Positions 34,056 through 45,608 of a DNA stretch of 64,000 nt are shown piece by piece. The notes under the pieces are model-generated. The model saw only the letters and a program-made list of their open reading frames with translations. It ran no database searches and was not told the origin of the DNA. Each line of letters begins with the position of its first letter. Positions within the stretch are counted from its first letter, which is position 1. Origin of the DNA: Chiridota heheva (lineage: Eukaryota > Echinodermata > Holothuroidea > Apodida > Chiridotidae); NCBI GenBank assembly GCA_020152595.1, contig JAIGNY010000081.1, positions 62,001 through 126,000 of the forward strand, in the 5' to 3' direction. A program made the position numbers and the translations under genes.

Positions 34056-35830
34056 TTGTTTAAAGTATTCAGAGAGGCATTGCAATGGGAAAATGGAGTT
34101 CTGTATTGCATGGGACAGTCCATTGTGCATCAAAACTTAATATTTTTACCCATACCGTCCACTTTTGCAACTGTTATGCTTTGGCATCAATCTGCCAATC
34201 CCCCGAAATCGGCATTTTCAGCAAACAAATCCTTGAAAAAATCATAACCACTATCAAACAGACAACACGTGCCAAAGAAAGGAAATCCACAGGAGAAACA
34301 ATTGACTGGATCAAATATATAAAGAATAAACCCAATTGCAGTTTTTTAGTGATCGTCATAGTCGATTTTTACCCTTCTATTAGCATGAACCTATTATCCA
34401 AAGCTATCACCTTTGCCAGAGAAATACACCAATATCTGAAGAAGATTAAGAAATTATTCTACACTCACGTAAGTCTTTACTATTCATTGACCACGCAACT
34501 TGGATCAAGAGAAAAACATCGGGCAACAACCCATTTGATGAACCTATGGGAGGAAGTTTTGACAGGTGCGAAACATGTGAACTGTTTGGATTGTATATCC
34601 TGAGTGGTATACCTGCGGAGCTTGGAAAGAGCAATGTTGGTCTCTACAGAGATAACGGCTTAGCTGTGATTGAAAACACAACACCATCGGAGCGGTTAAG
34701 AATACAAAAATACCTGTGTGCCTATTTTCCATCGAATTTTAACTTCAAAATCACTGCAGAAGCCAACCTAAAGATAGTAAACTATTTGGATGTTGTTACA
34801 TTTAATTTGCATGACAACTCATACAAGCCATCTAGAAAACCAATTGATGACCCAATTTACATTAACGTTAAATCAAACCACCCGCCAGTAATCATCAAGG
34901 AGCTACCCAACACTATAAATCACTGGATATCTACACTTTCAAATTCAGAGAAAACTTTCTGCAATACAATCCCACTCTACGAAATAGCACTAACTGATTC
35001 TGGATTTGAACACAAACTCATTTTTTAAAAGAAAAGTCAAAACCTTAAGAAAAACAAGCATGAACGAAATATTTTATGGTATTCAAGTTAGATCACTTCA
35101 AACATCGGTAAAGATTTTTTTAAGCTCTTGGACCACCACTTTCCAAAAAGTTCTTTACTTCACCAAATCTGTAACAAAAATACTGTTAAACTTATTTATT
35201 CATGTATGGGAAACATAAAAAGCAAAATCAACAGCCACAATAATCAACAAAAGAACGAAAATGCAGCTGCCCTTAAAAGGATAAAGACAATGTCTGACCA
35301 AAAACATTGTGTACAAAGCTACCGTAGCCACTAAAAACGACCCTTCACCCAAACAATACATTAGACTAACAAGCACCACTTTTAAACAAAGACTGGCAAA
35401 TCACAATACATCATTTAACAACAGATCAAAAGCCAATGCAACAAAATTATCCAAGCATGTTTGGCAGTTAAAAAATAAAAACATCAAATTCGCTCTCAGA
35501 TGGTCAATTATCCAAAAACCTACACCGTACAACCCTATTGCAAAAAGATGCCTCGCAGAGAAATTCCACATTATGATGGCCCCCAAAGATATATCTTTGA
35601 ATAAACGCTCTGAACTAGTATCCAGCTGCTGACACAAACCGAAGTACAAACTTATTGAATTTGGCATAACTTAAACAAATTAGCCACGCACTGGTGCTAC
35701 TCATTCATTCCTTATTGCTTAGAAACCAGGATTTTTTAATGTAGTCTGAAGATTGCCTCCACCACGAGCGGAGGTAGGAAACTGACAGTTACTACAATGG
35801 AGCATTAAAGTCAACTGAAACTGCATTTTT
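34056..35830 (+). mobile_element. Penelope-like retroelement (RT + GIY-YIG), degenerate
   Basis: RT blocks: SFLVIVIVDFYPSIS (near 34338), then FDRCETCELFGLYILS (near 34558), LYRDNGLAVIENT (near 34642, catalytic D-D changed to D-N), FKITAEANLKIVNYLDV (near 34744) and a SNHPPVIIKELPNTIN thumb block (near 34870). Downstream is a GIY-YIG nuclease remnant: VYKATVATKNDPSP...QYIRLTSTTFKQRL (35308-35400, YIG changed to YIR), then LSKHVWQLKNKN and SLNKRSELVSSC. Frameshifts lie between the parts. The 3' region carries a hammerhead ribozyme. It lies in intron 5, in the same orientation as the gene. Confidence 0.8.
35735..35809 (+). ncRNA. Hammerhead ribozyme (type I-like) in the Penelope-like element
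   Basis: All core parts are in order. Stem I 5' strand TGTAGT (35740-35745), core CTGAAGA (35746-35752, CUGANGA). Stem II TTGCCTCC / GGAGGTAG (35753-35760 with 35770-35777, two wobble pairs, 9-base loop), then GAA (35778-35780). Stem III ACT / AGT with a GAC loop (35781-35789), cleavage residue T17 (35790), and stem I 3' strand ACTACA (35791-35796). Stem I extends beyond an internal loop by TTTAA / TTAAA. Very short stem III is usual for hammerheads of Penelope-like elements. Confidence 0.75.
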
Positions 35831-35851
35831 TCATTTTCTCATATATTTATA

Positions 35852-35858
35852 TAGATAT

Positions 35859-35926
<68 letters not shown>

Positions 35927-35943
35927 AGATATATATATATATC

Positions 35944-35979
<36 letters not shown>

Positions 35980-36197
35980 TGTATGTATGTGTGTATGTAT
36001 GTATGTATGTATGTATATGTATATATATATGTGTATGTATGTATGTACTGTATGTATGTATGTATGTATGTACTGTATGTATGTATGTATGTATGTATGT
36101 GTGTATGTATGTATGTATGGGTGTATGTATATATATGTATATGTATGTATGTATGTGCGTATGTATGTATGTATGTATATATATGTATATGCAATAA

Positions 36198-36229
<32 letters not shown>
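35852..36229. repeat. (TA)n and (GTAT)n microsatellite block
   Basis: Alternating TA and GATA/TATG/GTAT repeats over nearly 380 bases. The Tyr/Ile/Met/Cys/Val open frames here are repeat artefacts. It directly follows the Penelope-like element. Confidence 0.95.
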
Positions 36230-37067
36230 CCCCCTTCCCCCATTATACAGTCACATAAAAGTCAATTTTAGTACTGGACCTTTTGTGTGGCTCTTCATTC
36301 ATGTATACAGGCCAAAATATGTATATTGTGTTACTACACTTTATGCATGTCTACTATTGGAATGTGTACTGTTGTTGTGTAGACTCAGGGTTGTATAAGA
36401 TAATTAAAACAAGCAGAATATTGTAAAGATGTCACTAATACACACTTATGGACTTCAATAATTTTGCGTTATTTAATTATCCAGCTTTAAACATTACTAT
36501 CAAGAGTATATACTATGACAACAAGGATGCTGTCTGGATACCATGTGCTCTAGAGCCATTGCTTCTCAATAACAAGCCAACATTCCAAATGTGGTATTGC
36601 ATAATATGTCCACTTTTGACCAATCACAGATTGGCTTTTAATTAGATTTTATTGACCATGCAGGTATGAAATTGTACTCGAGATGTTAGTGTGGTACTTC
36701 CTTATTCAAGACAAAGGGAAGGTAAACTAACCATTTAAGTCAGTGTATAAAAAATGTGGGAAAGGAGCTCTCCCAGGATATAATTAATGAGATTGGATTT
36801 TTAGATATGTTCAAAGAACAGGGGGAATACATTACACAACTTCCCTCTAAAGTTTTTTAAAAATCAAAATTTTTGGCCTAACTTTTACTCATGCAGCAAC
36901 CACAATTTTAGACAAAAAGAAGGTTGTGCATTAAAATTCTTTCTTTGTAATGTGTAATTGAATAAAACTACAAATTTCAGTCTGAAAATGTGTTTATGAA
37001 ATAAGTGCATTGTGTGATTTCTGTAAGGACCAGGGAACCAGCTGTTCTATTTTTAATCTCTCCTCAG
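36230..37067. other. Intron 5, 3' part
   Basis: No gene or repeat recognised before the exon 6 acceptor. Confidence 0.5.
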
Positions 37068-37323
37068 CTTTTGGTGGTTTTGCATGCGAAGATGTTCCGG
37101 GTTATATTGATCCCCCACAGGGCATCAAACGGTCTTTTATTGGTATGGAAAGAGGAATCCAAGGGGATCACAACTCTTGCTACATGGATGTGACTCTGTA
37201 CAGCATGTTCGCCTTCAGCAATACCTTTGATGATATTCTACGAACTAAAGAGTTTGGAATGACAGATGATGCAAAGAACATCAAGGATGTCCTGAGAGAA
37301 AAGATAGTGAATCCCTTAAGACA
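37068..37323 (+). CDS. Exon 6 visible: start of CYLD-type USP domain with catalytic Cys box
   Basis: Phase 1 acceptor after a long pyrimidine tract ending CTCCTCAG, phase 2 donor at GTAAGT. Starts (A)FGGFACED, like the LAFGG segment preceding the protease in human CYLD. It then has GIQGDHNSCYMDVTLYSMF: the USP Cys box, with the catalytic Cys codon at 37178-37180 (human CYLD Cys601 equivalent), preceded by the oxyanion-hole Asn. It ends with EKIVNPLR, again as in CYLD. The catalytic Cys is retained, so the protease looks active as far as visible. Confidence 0.9.
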
Positions 37324-38035
37324 GTAAGTATATTATGGTGCCGGTGTTATGGAATTTGGATCTTGACCAACTCCTAGTCTGAGGCTGGACACAAGTTATG
37401 TTACTTTGGGCTCTGGCACCAACAACTTGGACATGATGGGGTGGATTCGACTACAGCACTAAGTATTACAACTGTGAAGAGATTATCATAATTCCTTTTT
37501 CTAACATGTAGTAGGAGTTACTTGATAATGGTCGTGAAACCTTTCATTATACTTTTTTATATAATATGTTAAATCCTTTCAAAGTTTTAAAACCATCAAA
37601 CTGGGAGTTATTCCAGGTTTCTGTGATGTGCATCCAGGACACTTAACTGCACACGACAGGGTGTATTCTTTAAAATATTAACAAGAATGACTCTGATAAA
37701 GCAGTGATGAATCTACTGTAGGTAGAAGTCCATAGTCACATATGTGTCCGCCTTTTGCCAGAAAATATTGAAAAGCAACAAATACATAAGAAAAATGTTT
37801 ATCAGAAATATACACAAATAAATGTTTTGGTTGGGGTCTGGGAAATTACATGGTAATTTACAGGGAAATACTTTTCGGAATGCATTAACATCTGGAAAAT
37901 TCACTTTCATGTTCTTTCCAAGACAAATTTTGCACATGTTGGGAAAAATTGAATTTGTGTTTTTGCAACTTTTTTGAAAATTAATCAGAATAATCCAGAG
38001 ATTAAAATTTGACCTGGAGTGTTTACTTTAAGTTA
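37324..38035. other. Intron 6, 5' part
   Basis: AT-rich intron DNA, nothing recognised. Confidence 0.45.
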
Positions 38036-38039
38036 TATC

Positions 38040-38155
38040 TTACCTTCCATGCTATAAATATACAATCTGGTCCAATGACCTGATTCTAACGCACTTCTAA
38101 CTGAACTAAAAACATAGTTACCAACCCAGTCCTGACCTCCATTATACCTCTAACA
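38040..38155 (+). repeat. Left inverted terminal repeat of the DIRS-like element
   Basis: Reads TTACCTTCCATGCTATAAAT and continues to CTGACCTCCATTATA. Inverse of 44838-44954 with scattered substitutions. Confidence 0.85.
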
Positions 38156-38239
38156 TCCCTCACTTCTTTTCAGCACGTTGCTGTCACAACATCGCTAAGA
38201 CTGGTCGAAAAGTTCTTTAGAATTTGCACCTTTTTTCTA

Positions 38240-39010
38240 ACATTTTCGGTTCCGATGCAATAGCATTAGGAATCTGTGGTCATGATGGCGTGTGTGTGAC
38301 GGCCAGCTTGTATACGCGATATTTCAAGAACAATAAATTGGATTCATGTCATATTTGTTTCATATTGGGTGCAACTATAATGTTAGCTGGTGTGTACATT
38401 TTCATGATGTAAAAATGTTGAATTTCATTAATATGCATAGTGGGCGGGGCTTAATATGATTTTGCTGAAAAAAGCTTGTAAACACGGTATCTTAAGAATG
38501 GCAAACTGAATTCATGTCATATTTGATACGCTGATAGCCTATGACTCGCAGTGCCCAATTGTTTTTGATAGTGATGTCATGCATATTAATAAGTTGTTGG
38601 GGCTTAATATAAAAATCTTGAAATGCTCATATTTTAACAACTGCATATCTGTTTTGTTTCATAATTAGGATAATTATGATGTTAGCCTGGTGTGTATATG
38701 TTCATGATATAAAAACATTGAATTTCATTAATATGCATAATGGTCAGGGCTTTACATGATTTTGCTGAAAAGAACTTACAAACACAGTATCTCAAGAACT
38801 GTACATGAGATTTAATTCATATGTGATACACAGGTAGCCCATGGTCTGTAATGTGCCCTATTGCTTTTGGTGGTGATATCTTGGATATCAATGAGTATGC
38901 AGGGCTTAATGTAGAAATCTTAAAATGTTCATATTTTAACAACAACTGCATGTCTGTTTTGTTGGTTTGCATGCGAAGCATAATGCGAACCTGTCCACAG
39001 TTGTAAACAT
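38240..39010. repeat. Dispersed repeat with about 295-bp tandem units, copy 2
   Basis: Same element as 27633-28260: opens TTTTCGGTTCCGATGCAATAGCATTAGGAA. Three units follow, carrying ATTTCAAGAAC/ATCTTAAGAAT/ATCTCAAGAAC at about 38321, 38489 and 38789. Ends in a GCATGCGAAGCATAATGCGAACC phrase like that at 7105. Confidence 0.7.
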
Positions 39011-40095
39011 TTTTTTTTTTTTTTTTGGTGGGTGTGATTTATGAATGAATATCATAAAACAAATATTTCATAATATTCAATAACATGAGAGTTAATACAA
39101 ATCAGTCAGCCTGTGAAAAAAATCATCGGAACCACAAAACATTTTGGTTCTGGTCTTCCTTGCAGCTCTAACTGCGAAGGGTTTTAAGCTGTTTGGCACT
39201 ATTATCCAAGATTTTTCCAGTCATCTGAGGTAAGACGAGGTGGCCATTGACCCGGGGAATATTTGGTCCGACTCACAGAACTTTCTCCATAGAGTTTGCA
39301 CTAAGTCTAGAGTGATTTTTCATCCGCCCGTACAAAATGGGTGGCTAGAACGAGAGAGTCCCACTCTCGTGGCAGGAGGCTTTAGTACCTGGTGTGCTAG
39401 TTTTCAGGTCTCATTCCCACGGGTAGGTGTGTTTTCACCCTAAACCCACCCTGCCACGAGGAAAGCCTAGTGATATACTGTGCATTTGTATTACATGTTA
39501 GGATATCTTCAGTACAAGTTCTCATATGCATTAGGCCAACTTCTCGATTTGATGTTGGCGCATGCGCAAGAGGTCGACGACACCACAGGATGGCTGTGGG
39601 GTCGGCTGCAACTAGCTCCAAGGAGTTAGAGTTTGTACAAGAGAGCCTGTATTTTATTTTACGTTACCATACATAGCATGAGTTCATAAGTCTAGCACTA
39701 TTTTTCTTCAGAATTTTTAATTTAAGTGCTCGGTTATTTGGGCGCAGGAGGACCCTGGTGAGGTCTCCCTTGTGCCCCCTTTTCGAGAGAATTTACCTTT
39801 TCACTTTTTTTCCACAGACACCAAGTGAGCAGTGGTTTGTGTTTTCCACACCTACGTTTTCAAAATTCTTGCATTTGCTCAGGTTAAAAAAAAATTCAGA
39901 TATAAGTCTTATCTGATTCTTTTTTGTGATGTACTAAGTTGCTGTGGTTTGCCTCATACCAGGTTGGATGTCTTCCACAGTGTCGTCTCGCCTGTGTAAG
40001 TACATCCCCGTATGGGAGCTTTGGTGTAAGTATATATATATATGTGTATATATGTGTATACATATATATATATATTTATATTTTTATTTATATTG
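39011..40095. other. Non-coding part of the DIRS-like region with a hairpin
   Basis: Contains a T-run (about 39010-39026), an inverted pair CTCTCGTGGCAGG / CCTGCCACGAGG (39365-39460) and a TA tract (40029-40082). Possibly 5' sequence of the DIRS-like element; no coding motif recognised. Confidence 0.4.
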
Positions 40096-40096
40096 T

Positions 40097-40245
40097 TTGT
40101 CAAGCGGCGAGTAAGCGTTACCATTTTATTTTAGCACCGAGTAGGCTTATCAAATGTTTTATCTAGCGCTGAATAGGCGTATCTTATATTATCTAGCGCC
40201 GAATAGGCATATTCCTATATTTTCTAGTGCCGAATAGGCGTATAT
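40097..40245. repeat. About 31-bp tandem repeat, five units
   Basis: TCTAGCGCCGAATAGGCGTAT-type units at about 40100, 40133, 40165, 40194 and 40226. Confidence 0.85.
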
Positions 40246-40554
40246 TTAAAGTCAAAGATGCTATGGCTTGACGATACTGAGTCGGTGGGGTCTTAAGCAT
40301 TAGTCAACTTTGTTAACTTATACTGACCAACTACCCTGGGGCACCACTGCTCAACGCTACTGAGTTGGGGGTAAGTTATAACTTAAGTATATTAAGGAGC
40401 TGAGTAACGTACAGCATACGGTAAACTCGGAAGTGTACCCACCAGCAGCACAGCTGCATGGTAAAACAGTAATAGATAAAACTCTACAGGGAAGTGTAGC
40501 TTCACTGAAGTTAATTTCTTCTTGTACCAGTAGCCATTACCTACAGAGTTTTGC

Positions 40555-42640
40555 GGCCGTTATTTATACCGGGACGCATACTGAGTACCCTTACATGTAG
40601 CCACCAGCTTTGTAGCTCCGTGGTGAATACAAAGAAGCAAACGGAATTAATGGCTCTTATAGCATACGTAGTACGTTAATACTATATTATGTCCATGAGG
40701 CTCCGGAATACTTTTAGCTCTTTCAAGAGAGACGCGTACTGAGTTTTGCAGTAGTTCCCCACACGTAGCCACTAGCTTCGTGGATCCATGGTGAATAGAA
40801 GTATACTGAGGTAATGGCTCGTATAAGATACGTGGAACATTAACGCTATCATAGATCCAGGCGCTTCCATATTACTGATAGCTATTCTGATATAGACGCG
40901 TACCGAGTACAGCAGTAGTTCCCCTCACGTAGCCACTAGCTTTGTAGCTCCATGGTACACAGAAGTAGCCTGGGTGTATGGCTCGTAGAACATACATAGT
41001 ACATTGACGCTATCGTAGATCCATGCAGCTCTATGATACTTAACAGGGACGCGTACTGAGTATGGCGGTAGTCCTGAGCACTTAGCCACTAGCTTCATAT
41101 TTCCGTGGGGAATTGAATTTAACTGAGCTAACGGCTCGTAAAGCTTACACAGTACATTAACACTATCATGAATTCAACATCAGTGATTGGGTTAACAGCT
41201 CGTACGGTATGCGTAGTACGTTAACACCTTTATAAAATTAACTGCACGTAAGTTCGTTTTTTGGCATAAGTGGCCGCTTGTTAGACAGTCCCACGATTGT
41301 GGTAGCTGCTAAAGACAATAGTTTAAGCTATACGTTAACGCCTTCATAAAGCAACTTCACGCGGCTTCACGGCATGTTACTTAACGACCTGTACAGCCTC
41401 GGTATCAGTTTTCTCCACATTGTCTATGCAGTCCCAAGGTTGTCACAACCTTCCAAACTTAACGGTCATATAGCCTAAGCCATATGTTAACGCCATATCT
41501 AATTAACTTAACACACCTTAAGCTACTGATATGAGTAGCCAGCGGCAATGCGGTTCTGCAACTGCAACAGTCTGTTCTATGTTGATGGCGTGTATAGTAT
41601 ACGTCAGGACGTTAACATCTTTTACAATAACTTATTAAGGCTAATGGCTAACATCACCATTAACAGCCCTAATAGCATACACGATACGTTGACTAGACAC
41701 TAAAACAACATAACGAAGTATTTAAGCGGACAAACTCCAGCCACCGGCTATGCAGTTCCAAGGTTACAACAACTAATCCAAATTTGATGGCCCGTATAGT
41801 ATATGTATGTCACATGTTAACGCTTTATTGGAACGGTTGTCTCTTATTTATGTTAATGACCCATATAGTGTATGACATATGTTAATGAGATATTAAAATA
41901 CCTTAGCTAAGTTAATAGCTGGACAGGCCATAGCCATCGGCCGCACGCTTCCACTGTTGCAAGTGCACGTTATAACACCACTTAAATTAACCTATTCAGG
42001 CAAATGGACTTTTATTAGCATACTGTGCTAGTTATCTCCAGGGCCGTAGCCAGTGGCTTACGGCCCCACGGTCTTGCTACTCATAACCGTCTTATGGCTC
42101 AGAGCCTTACGCAGTTAGCAGCCCATTTAGTATGTGCCATATGTTAAGGGCCTGCCATTTAACTCGTTAACCAGAGTTAATAATACCAGTCTGACCCACA
42201 AAGTTGTGTTGTCTGTACACTTTTCCACCACGCAGGTCTCTACGACCAGCCGGGTTTACTCATTGGTTTAAGTAAGGGGTAACTAACTTTATTCATAGCC
42301 AACCTAGACTCACACCAGCAAGGTCTTGTGTCTATGGTGGGTGCCTGAACAACATAACAAGGAGACAATTTTCCTCACCATTCATGTTGATCGGCTAATG
42401 ACCCATTTTTCATACGCTGTTACTCAAATGCTAGACTTTAACAGCGCGCGGTTACACGTGCATTCACGCCTACAACGCTGCTCCTTGGTCACTGCGTAGC
42501 ATTTGGCAATTATTTTGTACGCTGAAACTATAAGAAGCCAACGGTCTCAGCTGTAGCCATGGGCTCCACAGTTCCACTATTGCAAGAGCTTTCCAGAGTG
42601 AACAGCCTGTAGAGCATACAACATATGTTAACCTGAAGTT
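40555..42640. repeat. Degenerate tandem array, about 150-190 bp units, upstream of the DIRS-like gag start
   Basis: Two motif types alternate. GTAGCCAC(T/C)AGCTT.GT is seen near 40597, 40754, 40925 and 41082, and in decayed form near 41536, 41738, 41928, 42045 and 42558. GCATACGTAGTACGTTAACGC-like text is seen near 40663, 40822, 40987, 41143, 41205, 41330, 41475, 41592, 41675, 41800, 41860, 42125 and 42615. Units are clear at 40555-41200 and drift towards 42640. The array is richer in GC than the surrounding introns and has no open reading frame. It ends about 70 bases before the ATG at 42707. Confidence 0.75.
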
Positions 42641-42706
42641 AAAAATAGCTAATCGGAGCTAAAAGCCTGAAAATTTTCCCCGTTTTTACAGCACTTTACT
42701 GGCGAC

Positions 42707-43130
42707 ATGGACAACCTAAGTAGGGCGTCCAGCGTAGCCAGGCACACCCCGGATGCACCCAGGTGCTACGACAGATGACCGTGTGATCCCCTGCAGACTT
42801 GCGCACTATGCAATGACTCGGACGTAGTGGCGTGGCAAGACCACGCATGGCTCAAGGAGCGGCACTTAGAAAAAGTCACCAGAATGGAAGCACCATTTGA
42901 CGGTCCTCTTCACCCGCCTCCTCCTCTACCACGCTCAGCAGCACTTCTCACGGGCCTCTCCTGCGGGTTTCGCTGATGTTCGGCATTTCGTGCACTTCTC
43001 TCCCCCTGTCCTCTCCACAACGGAGCAGGTCCTAGAGTAGGGATCGAGAAAGAAGCAGGAAGTGCATGCGGAGAGGACAGTTTCCATCCTTCCCTTACAT
43101 CTCACTTCCTTCCTACTCACCTGAGCCCAG
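42707..43130 (+). pseudogene. DIRS-like gag remnant
   Basis: ATG at 42707 opens MDNLSRASSVARHTPDAPRC before a stop. A second frame reads CTLCNDSDVVAWQDHAWLKE, which resembles the Cys-containing spacer of DIRS ORF1, then a Pro-rich stretch. Broken by stops and frameshifts. Confidence 0.45.
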
Positions 43131-43132
43131 GC

Positions 43133-43650
43133 GTGGACATAGGAAGAAAAATAGAGTCAATCCATGGGAGGATGTTTTCTGCCTTCATGGACTCCTTAAA
43201 CCCAGGCTTTAGTCTTGGGTCACACAGGCCATGGAGAAGAGGCTGCTGCCTCCCACTCACCACCGGCCAGCAGCAACCGATGCGTACATTTAACACTCCC
43301 CCAACTATGCAAGTCGCGGAAATGACATCTTTCAAATCTACCCCTCTGGCTGAAGATGGTCTCACAGACAACCAGTATCTCCCTTTAGAGAACCAAGTCA
43401 TCTCCAGAGTGGCAGATCACTCCCTCGAGAAGAGGGACCTTCCCTTTACACCATTCCAGACCTTGGTTGTCCTGGACTTTACACAGGGCTATTTAAGGCC
43501 GGCAGAGGAGAGAGTGCTAGCTGTGAAGGCGATAGCGGATTTCCTCTCCTAGTGAACATCTCTGGCGAGAGACTGGCTGATGCCCACAGGCTGCTTAGCC
43601 AGTCTGGTGGAAATAGTCTTCATGTGTAAGTTTCAAAAACTGACGCTCAA
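43133..43650 (+). pseudogene. DIRS-like RT/RNase H remnant, mostly deleted
   Basis: The frame 43133-43552 ends with LDFTQGYLRPAEERVLAVKA. A continuing frame reads SLARDWLMPTGCLASLVEIV, the connection and RNase H end of a DIRS polymerase. The palm with its catalytic aspartates is not found, so a large internal deletion has removed it. Confidence 0.6.
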
Positions 43651-43849
43651 AACGGTTTTTCTACTCCCCGCAGCCTCTGCCAGGCGTAGAGGTGCTTTGC
43701 ATTTGCTTTTTTTTTAAAGAAGGCCATATTTTTTGAGTCGGGTGGTGTGAGGCTCATGCCCGACCCGGCTTTCTTAGCCAAGATTCAGACTTAAGAATTT
43801 CTACTGGAACTGATATTCCTTTTGTCGCTCTCTACATTTTCTGACACAT

Positions 43850-44265
43850 CAGTGGATCGGGCCTGGTGTCGCGTCCACTGTCTTAAGTACTACATTAAAC
43901 GTATGCAACCATTACGGAATGACGTAAATGCTTTATTCGTGTCCTTACAAAATCCGCATCTCGCAGTCTCGCGCGACACGATTTCGCATTGGATTGTCTA
44001 GGCAATCACATACAATAAAGCGGCGTTGTTCACAGAACAACCGGTTAAGGCACATCAAGTACAGAGCATAGCTACATTAATTGCGCTATTGGTGGGGTTC
44101 CCCTTAGCGAGATACTTCGCGCTGCAGTATGGAAAACGCCTGCCTGTTCTTTTAAGAAGAGGACCGTCCCTTTCAGGAGGTAAATATCTTGGTCTTTTAT
44201 TCATGTACTCTCGTTTCAGCTACAATTCATTTGTTAAATCTATTAACCTCTTGATCGTTTACTAA
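43850..44265 (+). pseudogene. DIRS-like tyrosine recombinase C-terminus
   Basis: Reads AWCRVHCLKYYIKRMQPLR, ALFVSLQNPHLAVSRDTIS, a TAG stop at 43999-44001, then VKAHQVQSIATLIALLVGFP. It matches the catalytic half of DIRS integrases, where H-x-x-R (usually AHSVR) is expected. Here it is AHQVQ, so the second Arg is lost, and the Tyr region is scrambled. Confidence 0.65.
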
Positions 44266-44837
44266 TGAATTTTTTACCGTTGTTCAGGCATGTTTTAATT
44301 TGTTTAAATTTATTACAGTTTGTTTCCCTCGTGTTTAACAAAGCCGCCCCCGGTCCGCTGGCGAACCTTGTAAGTTTTCGCCATGTCGTATTGGGGGTTA
44401 TTTACAGTTTGCTTCTGCTTACTAACACTTTTCCATTAACATGTTCTTTTGGGCGACTAACCCATGTTCATGCAACATTTTGCCTCAGTTATTGCTAACA
44501 GGTAGTGCCCTATTCCTTCGTTATAACTAGGAGTAATTTACTATTGTTTAAAATTCCTATTCAGAGGTTTTTTGTCCTGAAGATGATAAGGAACCTAGTC
44601 TTTAAGTAAGAAAACTAATTCGAGTATTAGGACCAGCCTTTTGTGTGGGCTTCGACCTGAACTCACTTCCTTCCAATCCTCGGTTACAATCTGATTGCAT
44701 ATTTATAGCATGGAAGGTAAGATCTAACTTTAAGTAAATTTAACCCTTGCTTATAGTAGTGGGGATATTTTCGAGAGTTATACTTACCTTCCATGCGTCC
44801 CGGCCCACCTCTTTCCTGTTCAGGGATTTTAGAGGTA

Positions 44838-44954
44838 CATGTATAATGGAGGTCAGGGCTGGGTTGGTAACTATGTTTTTAATTCGATTAGAAGTGCATT
44901 AGAATCAGTTCATTGGACCAGATTGTATATTTATAGCATGGAAGGTAAGTATAA
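44838..44954 (-). repeat. Right inverted terminal repeat of the DIRS-like element
   Basis: Inverse partner of 38040-38155; ends TTTATAGCATGGAAGGTAAG. Confidence 0.85.
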
Positions 44955-45608
44955 GTCTCGTAGATATCGCTGCTTACTGTAAGCAGGGTAAAATGCAGAG
45001 TTAAAATTAACGATAAAATTTCCCACGGCTCTGAATAAAGGTGTCAAAAATCTTCCCACAAAATATTGTGACAGAAATAATATTAATGTAGTAAATACAT
45101 CTTTATATGCTCACATTGTACCACACATGTTCCCTCTTTTGCAAGTCAATGTACTATTTATCGCACAATTACATGGGGGACATTCTTAGAGCAACAAACC
45201 AAAAACATTGTTGCCGTAGCCTTGTATTTTTTACCACATCTACTGTTGCTTAATCAAGAAATTAAAAAGCAGTTTTTATGAAGAAAAAAATTTCCGCGAA
45301 TTTCTGTTTCCAAAACCAGCAATCTACAACAGATAATTTTATTTTATGATTTATTACCTTCCAATTCTTATATCTGAATCAGAATTCCCGACATTTTGCA
45401 ATCAAATTTCAATTTTGTAAAGTTTATTTTTGTGTCAAATAGTTAGATTGAAATTTATTTTGTAATTTTTGACTTAAACTCTTTTAAAAGTTAAATGTAA
45501 CATGTCTGCCACTTATGTTGCTAATATTCATGCCTTGGTTAAAGACTGAACCAATAAGATCACAGGCAAGTGATTTTGAATATTATATGACACTTTTTAT
45601 TTGTGTAG
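44955..45608. other. Intron 6, 3' part
   Basis: AT-rich intron DNA up to the exon 7 acceptor; nothing recognised. Confidence 0.5.

Larger units (their letters stand above)
38036..44954 (+). mobile_element. DIRS-like tyrosine-recombinase retroelement, deleted, with inverted ends
   Basis: The first about 115 bases (38040-38152) and last about 115 bases (44841-44951) are inverted copies, e.g. TACCTTCCATGCTATAAATA and TATTTATAGCATGGAAGGTA. Further inverted fragments of the same end lie at 44703-44716 and 44784-44799. Inside are a gag-like start at 42707 with a CTLCND..C-type motif region, an RT/RNase H remnant (LDFTQGYLRPAEERVLAVKA near 43470, SLARDWLMPTGCLASL near 43562) and a tyrosine-recombinase remnant (43861-44150). 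Most of the RT is missing. Inverted ends plus RT and YR point to DIRS. Unrelated repeats inside (38240-38990) suggest later insertions or a composite. Confidence 0.7.

Noticed and set aside
35839..36271. Long open frames of Tyr/Ile/Cys/Val on both strands
   Set aside because: They are translations of TA/GTAT microsatellite; the same applies to 63105-63573.
44574..44633. Second hammerhead-like motif (GTC-CTGAAGA ... GAAA ... GAC)
   Set aside because: Stem III would be CTAAT/ATTAG without the required U before the cleavage residue, and stem II needs asymmetric loops; the core is not satisfied.
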